Shown: piece after piece, positions 48,832-56,778 of the stretch
Layout: every line of letters starts with the position of its first letter
Position numbering within the stretch: position 1 is the stretch's first letter
Source: Nocardiopsis dassonvillei_B
GTDB lineage: Bacteria > Actinomycetota > Actinomycetes > Streptosporangiales > Streptosporangiaceae
Assembly: GCF_964273065.1 (NCBI RefSeq)
Contig: NZ_OZ186815.1
Coordinates: 4,402,001 to 4,466,000, forward strand
Reading direction: 5' to 3'
DNA: 64,000 nucleotides
Notes under the pieces: generated by a model
What the model saw: the letters and a program-made list of their open reading frames with translations, nothing else
Told to the model about the DNA's origin: nothing
Databases searched by the model: none
Translations under genes and position numbers: made by a program

Positions 48832-49281
48832 TCAGGACGGGAGTGCGGTGAGAGGCGGGGCCCGGGTGGGCGGCAGGTCCCGCGGTACCCCCTGCTCGGG
48901 CGCCGGTTCGGCGCGCGGCGGGTCGGCGGGCCACCAGGGCCGGTCCCAGGAGACGGGGCGCAGGGCGGGGACGGGCAGCACGTCGGGCAGGTCGCGCCCG
49001 GAGGACCTGGTCTCGCAGGTCGCGGGCGGCGGGCCGACGGTGACCTGGTGTCCGCCGTGTCCGGCCCGCTCCACGTCGGCGGCCTCCGGCTCGGAGTCCG
49101 CGGTGCGCAGGGCGCTGGCCACCCCGTAGGAGGGCAGCGCCGGCAGCGCGGGCTCGTCCGCGGCGAACCCGGGGACGGAGAACACGACGAGGAGGGCCAC
49201 TCCCGCGGCCAGCGGGCCGGCGAGGGCGCGGGCCCGGGCGCGGACGGCACGGGCCAGGGCACGGGGAGCCGTGGTGACCAC
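48832..49281 (-). CDS. Hypothetical secreted or membrane-anchored protein
   Basis: A 149-residue protein. The basic N-terminus (RALARAVRARARALAG) and following hydrophobic run (PLAAGVALLVVFSVPGFA) form a signal peptide, probably cleaved after GFAAD. The remainder is proline- and alanine-rich with one short CETRSSG segment and no recognised domain. It might be a small cell-envelope protein. The GTG start is uncertain because no ribosome site is visible. It lies 91 bases before secDF in the same orientation. Confidence 0.5.
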   Translation of the reverse strand: MVTTAPRALARAVRARARALAGPLAAGVALLVVFSVPGFAADEPALPALPSYGVASALRTADSEPEAADVERAGHGGHQVTVGPPPATCETRSSGRDLPDVLPVPALRPVSWDRPWWPADPPRAEPAPEQGVPRDLPPTRAPPLTALPS

Positions 49282-49448
49282 CGCCTAAGGTCCGGAGCGC
49301 CGCCTGGCGCCGAGTCGCATGCGTCACACTGCGCGCGTGTTCGTCCAGGAGAGCATACGGGTACACGCGGACCCGGGGAATCTCCCGGCCCGGGGTGAAC
49401 GCCGACGGGGCGCCGGCGACGGAGTGCGTGCCAGGCCTCCGGCGGCTT

Positions 49449-49460
49449 TAGGCTTAGGTC
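49449..49460 (+). promoter_or_regulatory. Leaderless promoter of metG
   Basis: TAGGCT (49449-49454) followed by 6 bases and the ATG; transcription should begin on the start codon. No ribosome site exists, and no T-box leader is seen. Confidence 0.6.
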
Positions 49461-51281
49461 ATGTCGTCGAATCGCCACATCCTGACCGCGGTCGCTTGGC
49501 CCTACACCAACGGACCGCGCCACATCGGCCACGTGTCCGGCTTCGGAGTCCCCTCCGACGTCTTCTCGCGCTTCCAGCGAATGTCGGGCAACCACGTGCT
49601 GATGGTCAGCGGCACCGACGAGCACGGCACCCCGATCCAGGTCCTGGCCGACCAGGAGGGCGTCACCGCCCGCGAGCTGGCCGACCACTACAACCGGGTG
49701 ATCGCCGAGGACCTGGTGGCCCTGGGCCTGTCCTACGACCTGTTCACCCGGACCACCACCGGCAACCACTACAACGTGGTGCAGAAGCTCTTCACCACGC
49801 TCTACGACAACGGCTACGTCTTCGCCCGCACCACCAAGGGCGCCATCTCCCCGTCCACGGGGCGCACCCTGCCGGACCGCTACATCGAGGGCATCTGCCC
49901 GATCTGCGGCTACGACGGCGCGCGCGGCGACCAGTGCGACAACTGCGGCAACCAGCTGGACCCGATCGACCTCATCTCGCCGCGCTCCAAGATCAACGGC
50001 GAGACCCCGGAGTTCGTGGACAGCGAGCACTTCATGCTCGACCTGCCCGCGTTCGCCGGCGTGCTCTCGGAGTGGCTCAAGGGCAAGGAGGGCCAGTGGC
50101 GCCCCAACGTCCTCAAGTTCTCCCTGAACCTGCTCGACGACCTCCAGCCGCGCGCGGTCACGCGTGACCTGGACTGGGGCGTGCCGATCCCGCTGGACGG
50201 GTGGAGCGACAACGCCAACAAGCGGCTGTACGTGTGGTTCGACGCGGTCATCGGCTACCTGTCCGCGTCCATCGAGTGGGCCGAGCGCACCGGCGACCCG
50301 GAGGCGTGGCGCCGCTGGTGGCAGGGGGAGGACCCGGAGTCCTTCTACTTCATGGGCAAGGACAACATCGTCTTCCACTCGGTGATCTGGCCCGCCATCC
50401 TGCTGGGTGCCGGCGGCCGGGGCGACCGGGGCGGCGAGGCGGGTCCGCTGGGCGGGCTCAACGTGCCCACCGAGGTGGTCTCCAGCGAGTTCCTCACCAT
50501 GGAGGGGCGCAAGTTCTCCTCCTCGCGCCGCGTCGTCATCTACGTGCGCGACTTCCTGGAGCGCTACTCCGCCGACGCGCTGCGGTACTACATCATGGCG
50601 GCCGGGCCCGAGACCCAGGACACCGACTTCACCTGGGCCGAGTTCGTGCGCCGCAACAACGACGAGCTGGTGGCGGCCTGGGGCAACCTGGTCAACCGCT
50701 CCATCTCGATGGCGGCCAAGAACCTCGGCGAGATCCCCGCGGCGGGCGAGCTCACCGACGAGGACCGCCGGGTGCTGGAGGCGTCCCGGGCGGCGTTCGA
50801 CACCGTCGGCGCCCGCCTGGAGCGCTCGCAGTTCAAGGCCGGGCTCCAGGAGGCGATGCGGACCGTCGCCGAGGCCAACAAGTACATCTCCGAGCAGGCC
50901 CCGTGGGCGCTGAAGAAGACCGACCCGGAGCGGATGGCCACCGTGCTGCACGTGGCGCTCCAACTGGTCCAGGACGCCAACACCCTGCTCACGCCGTTCC
51001 TGCCGGAGTCGGCCAACAAGGTGTACGCGATGCTGGGCGGCGAGGGCACCTGGACGGGCATGCCCCGTCTGGAGACCGGCCACGACCACATCGGCGGCTC
51101 GGCGGAGAAGGTGGACTACCCGGTCATCACCGGCGACTACGCCGACAACGCCGCCCGCTGGGAGTCGCTCCCGATCGTGCCGGGCACCCCGCTGAGCCGC
51201 CCCGAGCCGCTGTTCGCCAAACTCGACCCGTCCGTCGTGGACGAGGAGCTGGCCCGCCTGGAGGGCGGCGCCGCCGGGTAG
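49461..51281 (+). CDS. metG: Methionyl-tRNA synthetase
   Basis: A 606-residue class I synthetase that charges tRNA-Met. HIGH is at residues 21-24. The zinc knuckle is CPICGYDGARGDQCDNC (about 145-161). The KMSKS loop has become KFSSSRR (351-357), which still keeps the first lysine and serines. A glycine-rich insert (GAGGRGDRGGEAG) precedes it. No C-terminal tRNA-binding EMAP domain is present, as in other actinobacterial MetG. The message is leaderless. TatD follows. Confidence 0.96.
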   Translation: MSSNRHILTAVAWPYTNGPRHIGHVSGFGVPSDVFSRFQRMSGNHVLMVSGTDEHGTPIQVLADQEGVTARELADHYNRVIAEDLVALGLSYDLFTRTTTGNHYNVVQKLFTTLYDNGYVFARTTKGAISPSTGRTLPDRYIEGICPICGYDGARGDQCDNCGNQLDPIDLISPRSKINGETPEFVDSEHFMLDLPAFAGVLSEWLKGKEGQWRPNVLKFSLNLLDDLQPRAVTRDLDWGVPIPLDGWSDNANKRLYVWFDAVIGYLSASIEWAERTGDPEAWRRWWQGEDPESFYFMGKDNIVFHSVIWPAILLGAGGRGDRGGEAGPLGGLNVPTEVVSSEFLTMEGRKFSSSRRVVIYVRDFLERYSADALRYYIMAAGPETQDTDFTWAEFVRRNNDELVAAWGNLVNRSISMAAKNLGEIPAAGELTDEDRRVLEASRAAFDTVGARLERSQFKAGLQEAMRTVAEANKYISEQAPWALKKTDPERMATVLHVALQLVQDANTLLTPFLPESANKVYAMLGGEGTWTGMPRLETGHDHIGGSAEKVDYPVITGDYADNAARWESLPIVPGTPLSRPEPLFAKLDPSVVDEELARLEGGAAG

Positions 51282-51327
51282 GGCGGCCGCAGCAGGACCG
51301 CACGGACACCGGAAGACACGGACACCG

Positions 51328-51357
51328 CCGCGCCGACGGGCCATCCCGTCGGCGCGG
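51328..51357 (+). terminator. Hairpin between metG and tatD
   Basis: A 13-bp perfect stem (51328-51340 with 51345-51357) around CCAT, 47 bases past metG. It is 20 bases before the tatD start, so it may attenuate tatD instead of ending metG transcription outright. Confidence 0.6.
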
Positions 51358-51377
51358 CTCGTCGCGGAGGGAAGAAC

Positions 51378-52301
51378 ATGGGCAAGCGGTCTGGGAAGGC
51401 CGTCGAGGCGCGCAACGCGCAGACGCCGCCTCCGGCGCCGGAGCCGCTGCGGGTCCCGGTGGCCGACAGCCACACCCACATGGACATGCAGACCCCGGAG
51501 GTCGCGGAGATCATCGCCGCCGCGGAGGCGGTCGGGGTCACCCCGCTGCTCCAGGTCGGCGTCGACCTGGCGTCCTCGCGCTGGGCGGCGGAGGTCGCCG
51601 CGGACAACCCGGGGAAGGTGTGGGCGGCCGTCGCCCTGCACCCCAACGAGGCGCCCCGGATCGTGCACGGCGACGGCGCGGACGGGGTGGAGGTCGACGA
51701 CAGCGACTGGGCGGGCAAGGCCCGCCGGCCCGGGGGCTTCGCGGCCCTGAAGCGGGAGCTGGCCGGGATCGACACCCTGGCCGCCCGCCCGCACGTGGTG
51801 GCGGTCGGTGAGACCGGCATGGACACCTTCCGTACCGGCCCGGAGGGGGCGCGGGCGCAGGAGGAGTCGTTCCGCGGGCACATCGCGATCGCCAAGCGGC
51901 ACGGCAAGGCGCTCATGATCCACGACCGGGAGGCGCACGAGGACGTGTTCCGGGTGCTGGAGGAGGAGGGCGCCCCGCACACGGTGGTGTTCCACTGCTT
52001 CTCCGGCGACGCGGCCATGGCCCGCCGCTGCGCCGAACTGGGCTACTTCATGAGCTTCGCGGGCAACGTGACGTTCGCCAGCGCCGAGTCGCTGCGCGAG
52101 GCCGCGCAGGCGGCCCCGGCGGAGCTGATGCTGGTGGAGACGGACGCGCCGTTCCTGACCCCCAGGCCGTACCGGGGCCGCCCCAACGCCCCCTACCTCA
52201 TCCCGCACACGCTGCGGGCGCTGGCGGAGGCCAAGGGGATGGACGAGGACGAGCTGGCCGCGACCATCGCGGGCAACGCCAAGCGGGCCTTCGGCTTCTA
52301 G
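51378..52301 (+). CDS. tatD: TatD-family deoxyribonuclease
   Basis: A 307-residue metal-dependent hydrolase with the TIM-barrel metal site: DSHTHMD (HxH), GETGMDTF (Glu), IHDREAH (His), FHCFSG (His) and ETDAPFL (Asp), all in family order. TatD is a 3'-5' DNase/RNase involved in DNA repair; in actinobacteria it usually follows metG. The first about 27 residues are an additional basic, Pro-rich leader. The ATG at 51378 follows GGAGGGAAG. It is convergent with rsgA. Confidence 0.93.
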   Translation: MGKRSGKAVEARNAQTPPPAPEPLRVPVADSHTHMDMQTPEVAEIIAAAEAVGVTPLLQVGVDLASSRWAAEVAADNPGKVWAAVALHPNEAPRIVHGDGADGVEVDDSDWAGKARRPGGFAALKRELAGIDTLAARPHVVAVGETGMDTFRTGPEGARAQEESFRGHIAIAKRHGKALMIHDREAHEDVFRVLEEEGAPHTVVFHCFSGDAAMARRCAELGYFMSFAGNVTFASAESLREAAQAAPAELMLVETDAPFLTPRPYRGRPNAPYLIPHTLRALAEAKGMDEDELAATIAGNAKRAFGF

Positions 52302-52311
52302 GGGTCCGGTT

Positions 52312-52345
52312 CCCGGGGCCGGGCCGGCGGCGGCCCGGCCCCGGG
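52312..52345. terminator. Bidirectional terminator between tatD and rsgA
   Basis: A 14-bp perfect stem (52312-52325 with 52332-52345) around GGCGGC between convergent genes. Confidence 0.75.
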
Positions 52346-52372
52346 GCGGGCGCCCGGGGGTGCCCGCCGCCG

Positions 52373-53485
52373 TCAGCGGCCGCCGCGCTTGAGCCGGCCG
52401 CGTTCGCGGCCCGCCTTGGTGGCGGCCTTCCACCTGCGGGTCTGCTCCGAGCGCAGCCGGGCGTCGCCCCGGGCCCGGTTCCGCTCCGCCTCGCGGCGCA
52501 GCCGGTTCCAGCGCTCCAGGCGGCTCAGGTCGAGCTCGCCCTCGTCGACCGCCGCCCGGACCGCGCACCCCGGTTCGCTCTCGTGGGCGCAGTCCCGGAA
52601 CCGGCACAGCTCGGCCAGGCCGGTGACGTCGGAGAAGGTGCGGTCCACGCCTTCGGCCTCGCCGGGAACGTCGATGCGCCGCACCCCGGGGATGTCCAGC
52701 ACGACCGCCCCGCCGGGCATGAGCAGCAGCTGGCGGTGGGTGGTGGTGTGCCGCCCCCGCCGGTCGCCGCGGATCTCGCCGGTGTCCATCAGGTCGTGCC
52801 CGGCGATGGCGTTGACCAGGCTGGACTTGCCCGCCCCCGAGGTGCCCAGCAGCACCCAGGTGGAGCCGGGCGCCATACGCTCGGCGAGGCCGTCCAGCCC
52901 CTGGCCGGTGTGCGCGCTCACCACGTGCACCTCGATGCCGGGCGAGACCGAGCGGACGAGTTCGGTGACCTCGGGCAGCCGGTCCCCGGCCAGTTCGGCC
53001 TTGGTGACGGCGACGACCGGTTCGGCGCCGCCCGCCCAGACCAGGCTGAGGAACCGCTCCAGGCGGCCCACGTTGGGCCCCTGGTCGGCGGCCTCGCAGA
53101 TGAGTACCCGGTCCACGTTGGCGGCGAGCACCTGGTCGTGGGAGTCCTTGGCGATGCCCTGGCGGACGAGCGTGCCGGAGCGCTCCAGTACGGCCTCCAC
53201 CAGCCAGGTGTCACCGGAGCGGCGCACGGCGACCCAGTCGCCGGTGCACGGCGCCAGGGTGGGGTCGGTCCGCGCGTCCCTGAGGACGGCGGGGGAGTGG
53301 TCGGCGGGGACCTCCCCGTCGGGGACGCGGACCACCGAGCCGCCGCGGCGGGCGGCACAGACGCGTCCGGGCACCAGGAGGTGCTCCGAGGCGTGGGACG
53401 CGGAGTCGAAGGCCGCCGCCACGCGCGGGCTCCAGCCCAGGGCGGTCAGCGGATGCGGGGATGTGTCGGTGACACGGGTGTTCAC
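52373..53485 (-). CDS. rsgA: Small-subunit-dependent GTPase RsgA
   Basis: A 370-residue circularly permuted GTPase that checks late 30S ribosome assembly. An OB-like start is followed by G4 TKAE (161-164), G1 GTSGAGKSS (214-222) and G3 DIPG (264-267), the permuted order. The zinc site C294-x4-C-x-H-x5-C lies in the C-terminal domain. The final about 50 residues are strongly basic (LRSEQTRRWKAATKAGRERGRLKRGGR), suited to rRNA. An 18-codon ORF and a hairpin precede the gene. The start codon is ATG with a weak ribosome site (GAGAAAG). Confidence 0.93.
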   Translation of the reverse strand: MNTRVTDTSPHPLTALGWSPRVAAAFDSASHASEHLLVPGRVCAARRGGSVVRVPDGEVPADHSPAVLRDARTDPTLAPCTGDWVAVRRSGDTWLVEAVLERSGTLVRQGIAKDSHDQVLAANVDRVLICEAADQGPNVGRLERFLSLVWAGGAEPVVAVTKAELAGDRLPEVTELVRSVSPGIEVHVVSAHTGQGLDGLAERMAPGSTWVLLGTSGAGKSSLVNAIAGHDLMDTGEIRGDRRGRHTTTHRQLLLMPGGAVVLDIPGVRRIDVPGEAEGVDRTFSDVTGLAELCRFRDCAHESEPGCAVRAAVDEGELDLSRLERWNRLRREAERNRARGDARLRSEQTRRWKAATKAGRERGRLKRGGR

Positions 53486-53545
53486 GGTACGGCTCTTTCT
53501 CTCGGGAAGAAGGCGAGCCGGGCACCCGGGAGGGACCGGGTGCGC

Positions 53546-53602
53546 TCAGGGCTCGCGGAACGTCGGGAGGCGGGGCTTGCGGGCAGGGACGGACACGGGC
53601 AT
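53546..53602 (-). CDS. Candidate 18-residue leader ORF upstream of rsgA
   Basis: MPVSVPARKPRLPTFREP, with an excellent ribosome site (GGAGAGGAGGA) just before the ATG at 53602. It ends 60 bases before rsgA. Between the two is a hairpin (GCACCCGG with CCGGGTGC, 53522-53543). The ribosome site of this ORF is better than that of rsgA, so translation of the leader may feed ribosomes to, or hold back, rsgA. The proline/arginine-rich peptide itself could stall ribosomes. Unknown family. Confidence 0.5.
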   Translation of the reverse strand: MPVSVPARKPRLPTFREP

Positions 53603-53701
53603 CGGTCGTCCTCCTCTCCATGGCGTTCCGCGGCGGGCGCACGCGGACCCGCCGAAACTACACTCGGCGGGTCCGTGGCGGCCAGTGGTTTTCCGCGGGC
53701 G

Positions 53702-54592
53702 TCAGCGGTTGCGCGTCCACACGTCGTCGGCGGGCCGTCGCCCGTCCGCCGCCGGTGCGGCGGGGCGCGCGGTGGCGTGGCGCGGGCTGTACCCGGCGTC
53801 GCCGGGCCGCGGGGCCTCCTCGTCCGCCGGGGCGGCGGCGTGCACGGGGCGGCGGCTGTAGTCGGTGCGCTCCTCGTCGTCCCCCAGCAGAAGGAAGAGG
53901 CTGCACACGAGCAGGAACACGAAGAGCACCACGATGAGCGGCAGCAGCAGGTCGGGCACCGTGGAGCCCTCGGGTGCGCCGTAGCGGACGAAGTCGGGGG
54001 CCTCGTGGTGGATGCCCGCCATCCCGGTGTAGTGCATCGAGGTGACGGCGGCGCCCATCAGCAGCGAGGCGCCGAGGTTGGCGCCCAGACCGGTGACCCG
54101 GGTGGCGAACCACAGGGCCACGGTGGCCGCGACGAGCGCGATGGCGCAGGAGGCGGCCACGTATCCGGGGTCCAGGTGCAGCTCGCCGTGGACGTTCATG
54201 GAGGCGACGCCGGTGTAGTGCATGGCGAGGACGCCGCCGCCCAGCAGCAGGCCGCTGAGCAGCAGCCCGGGGGTGCTCCGGCGGCGCAGGCTCAGGGTGA
54301 GCGCACCTCCCATGACCACGATGGCGATGGCGCCGCTGAGGAGGGTGAGCAGCGGGTCGTAGCGGATGGCGGTGTCCGGGAGGCGGAAGCCCATCATGGC
54401 GATGAAGTGCATGGACCACACGGCCATACCGCCCAGGGCGAAGGCGGACAGGACCGTCCAGCCCCACCGGGCCAGGCCGGGGGCGCGGCGGGCCCGGTAG
54501 GCGAACGAGAGTCCGAGGAAGGATCCGATCACCGAGACGGTGAAGGCGATGGCGGGGGTCAGCCAGTCCTGGCCGAAGACATCGTCGAGCAC
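53702..54592 (-). CDS. MHYT-domain membrane protein (first of two)
   Basis: A 296-residue integral membrane protein with seven predicted helices and three MHYT-type motifs: MHFIAMMGF, MHYTGVASM and MHYTGMAGI. MHYT domains are proposed to bind copper or a small gas/redox ligand through the Met and His residues at the outer membrane face. A disordered 60-residue cytoplasmic tail (RPVHAAAPADEEAPRPG...) has no enzymatic domain, unlike the GGDEF-linked MHYT proteins. GTG start. It is the downstream member of a tandem pair. Confidence 0.87.
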   Translation of the reverse strand: MLDDVFGQDWLTPAIAFTVSVIGSFLGLSFAYRARRAPGLARWGWTVLSAFALGGMAVWSMHFIAMMGFRLPDTAIRYDPLLTLLSGAIAIVVMGGALTLSLRRRSTPGLLLSGLLLGGGVLAMHYTGVASMNVHGELHLDPGYVAASCAIALVAATVALWFATRVTGLGANLGASLLMGAAVTSMHYTGMAGIHHEAPDFVRYGAPEGSTVPDLLLPLIVVLFVFLLVCSLFLLLGDDEERTDYSRRPVHAAAPADEEAPRPGDAGYSPRHATARPAAPAADGRRPADDVWTRNR

Positions 54593-54759
54593 GGGACTCT
54601 ACTTTCCATGACCTGCGTCACACTGGGCGCGGATTATGGATGTTATGCAGGAAACGAAGAAAAGACCAGGGGGCAAACGGAATCCGACTGTCCCGATGTG
54701 GCCAATTCGCGAGGCGGGCGGAGTTTTGCCGCCCCGTGCTCCCGATGTCCGGATGGGAA

Positions 54760-55590
54760 TTAGCGGTCGCGCGACCGGTTCGGATCGAAAACGTGACGGG
54801 GGGAGTACTCTCCGCTTTCCGCTTTCTCCTTTTCCGGGGCCGGGGCGGGCGCGGCGGGGCGGCGCGGGGTGTCCTCCACGCCCAGCATGAGGAAGAGGCT
54901 GCACACGAGCAGGAAGACGAAGAGCGCCACCACGAGCGGCAGCAGCAGGTCCGAGGAGGTGGCCCCCTCCGGGGCGGACAGGTGGTGCTCCGCGTCCACG
55001 GTGGCGCTCATCCCGAACATGCCGGTGTAGTGCATACAGGAGACGGCGACCCCCATGAGCAGCGAGGCCAGGGCGATGGCGGGCGGGCTCTCCACCCGCC
55101 GGGCGAACCACAGGGCCGCGGTCGCCGCGGCCAGGGCGATCGCCGCGGCGGCGGCCACGTACACCGGGTCGTGGTGCAGCTCGCCGTGCATGTTCATCGA
55201 GGCCATGCCCATGTAGTGCATGGCGACGATCCCGGACCCGGCGATGGCGCCGCCGGCCAGCAGCCCGGCCCTGGTCCCGCGGCGGATGGTGAGGTACAGC
55301 GCCACCCCCATGACCAGGATCGCGACCGCACCGCTGGCGAGGGTCAGGGGCGTGTCGTAGCGGATGGGGGTCCCCGAGACCCGGAAGCCCATCATCGCGA
55401 TGAAGTGCATGGACCACACGGCGGTGCCGCCCAGGCAGGCCGCGCTCAGGGCCAGCCACTGCCAGCGGGCGAAACGGCCCGCGCTGCGGCGGGCCCGGAC
55501 GGAGAGCATCAGGCCGATGAAGGAGCCGAGGACCGACACCGCGTAGGCGATGACCGGTGTCCACGGTCCGTGGGCGAAGTGGTCGATCAT
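54760..55590 (-). CDS. MHYT-domain membrane protein (second of two)
   Basis: A 276-residue paralogue of the previous gene with the same layout: seven helices, MHFIAMMGF, MHYMGMASM and MHYTGMFGM motifs, then a shorter Pro/Glu-rich tail (PAPEKEKAESGEYSPRHVFDPNRSRDR). The tail end YSPRH also occurs in the first copy. About 167 A+T-richer bases separate the two, so each may have its own promoter. Sensing of metal, oxygen, CO or NO is a family inference. No partner enzyme is adjacent. Confidence 0.87.
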   Translation of the reverse strand: MIDHFAHGPWTPVIAYAVSVLGSFIGLMLSVRARRSAGRFARWQWLALSAACLGGTAVWSMHFIAMMGFRVSGTPIRYDTPLTLASGAVAILVMGVALYLTIRRGTRAGLLAGGAIAGSGIVAMHYMGMASMNMHGELHHDPVYVAAAAAIALAAATAALWFARRVESPPAIALASLLMGVAVSCMHYTGMFGMSATVDAEHHLSAPEGATSSDLLLPLVVALFVFLLVCSLFLMLGVEDTPRRPAAPAPAPEKEKAESGEYSPRHVFDPNRSRDR

Positions 55591-55793
55591 GCTGGTCCAT
55601 CCCGAATGTGCGATTCCCTGACGAGAAAATCATAGAAAGCACATATCGGAGAGGCGTCTCCGAATATCACGTGATTTCGTTTTCGGAGGCCCCGCCGCGG
55701 TCGGAATCCCTGATTCCTTCGGGCATGTGACCGAAGGTGACCGTTATCTCCGTGTCCGGTGTCACCGGCCACGGTCCCTGGGCGGGCGCGGCG

Positions 55794-56435
55794 TCAGGAC
55801 GGGCGCGGCGGCCGGCGCAACCCCTGGAAGGCGATGGTGGCGAGGGTGTCGGCGACCTCTTCCGCCGACAGCCCGCGGTCGGGCTTGTACCACTCCACGA
55901 TCGAGTTGACCATGCCGAACAGCAGCCGGGCGGCGACCGCCGGATCGACGTCGTCGCGGATGTCCCCGGCGACGATGCCCTCGCGGACCAGGTCGGCGAC
56001 CAGGTGGTCGAACTCGCGCCGCCGCTCCAGGGCGTGCTTCTCCACCTCGGTGTTGCCGCGCACCCTCAGCAGCAGCGTGACGTGCGGCAGCAGCTCCACC
56101 AGCACCTGGACGCTGCCGCGCAGGACGTGGTCGAGGCGGTCCACGGCCGGGCCGGTGACCGAGGCCTCCTCGCGGGTGACCGCGAACAGGGCGTCCAGGG
56201 CCAGGTCCAGGGACCGGCGCAGCAGCTCGGTCTTGCTGGAGACGTGGTGGTAGATCGCGGACTTGGTGACTCCCAGGGCGCGGGCCAGGTCCTCCATGCT
56301 GGTGCCGTCGTAGCCGCGTTCGTTGAAGACGCGGGCCGCCACGTGCAGGACGGAGTCGGCGTCGTGGCCGGGGCGTCCGGAGCGGCGCCTACCGGAGCGC
56401 GGGGGCGCGGGCTCGCCAGGGCTGGTTCGGGGCAC
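55794..56435 (-). CDS. TetR-family regulator, PaaR/FadR-like
   Basis: About 213 residues. After a basic Pro/Arg start (PRTSPGEPAPPRSGRRRSGRPG) the N-terminal DNA-binding domain is VLHVAARVFNERGYDGTSMEDLARALGVTKSAIYHHVSSKTELL. The larger ligand domain has LLPHVTLLLRVRGNTEVEKHALERRREFDHLVADLV. This resembles regulators of acyl-CoA or phenylacetate catabolism in actinobacteria. The GTG at 56435 is chosen as the first with good family agreement; a GTG at 56513 is also in frame. A dyad of the matching type lies at 56528-56545. No catabolic gene is next to it. Confidence 0.8.
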   Translation of the reverse strand: MPRTSPGEPAPPRSGRRRSGRPGHDADSVLHVAARVFNERGYDGTSMEDLARALGVTKSAIYHHVSSKTELLRRSLDLALDALFAVTREEASVTGPAVDRLDHVLRGSVQVLVELLPHVTLLLRVRGNTEVEKHALERRREFDHLVADLVREGIVAGDIRDDVDPAVAARLLFGMVNSIVEWYKPDRGLSAEEVADTLATIAFQGLRRPPRPS

Positions 56436-56778
56436 GGTCGTCGAATCTATCTCGTGTCGGGTGTCGGTCGCGGACCGATCACCCGGTCGCGGGCCGCGCG
56501 TCGCGGTCGTCACACGAGGGGTCGGTTACCGAACGATCGGTCGGTGTGGAGTCTACGGGGCATCCGGGCGCATCGGTAGAGGTGGGCGGCCCGTGGCGGG
56601 CCGGCACCGCCGGGGGGTGGATCCGGTATGTGCGGGAACGGGGAAGAGTGACGGGGCGTTCTGGGCGCTAAGGATGCGTTAAGTGACTTGTGCCCTTTTT
56701 GGGAGGAGCGTAGCTTTTCTTCGCTTTCTTTGACAGGAGGCGGGACCCGCCTCGAAACGAGGAAGAACGAGACTCCCC
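56436..56778. other. Gene-free stretch with a TetR-type dyad
   Basis: About 340 bases between divergent genes. It contains the dyad at 56528-56545. The carbonic anhydrase promoter must lie right of this; I see no confident boxes. No gene. Confidence 0.45.
56528..56545. promoter_or_regulatory. Dyad resembling a PaaR/FadR-type TetR operator
   Basis: ACCGAACGATCGGTCGGT is a near-perfect palindrome (two mismatches) 93 bases upstream of the preferred TetR start, 15 bases upstream of the alternative GTG at 56513. The ACCG..CG..CGGT core fits operators I recall for acyl-CoA-sensing TetR proteins. Confidence 0.6.

Noticed and set aside
49282..49460. A T-box leader before metG
   Set aside because: No T-box sequence or specifier hairpin is present and the message appears leaderless.
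46062..52607. A single open minus-strand frame of 2181 codons
   Set aside because: Only 46062-48740 encodes SecDF. The rest is the antisense of metG and tatD, open because stop codons are rare at this G+C.
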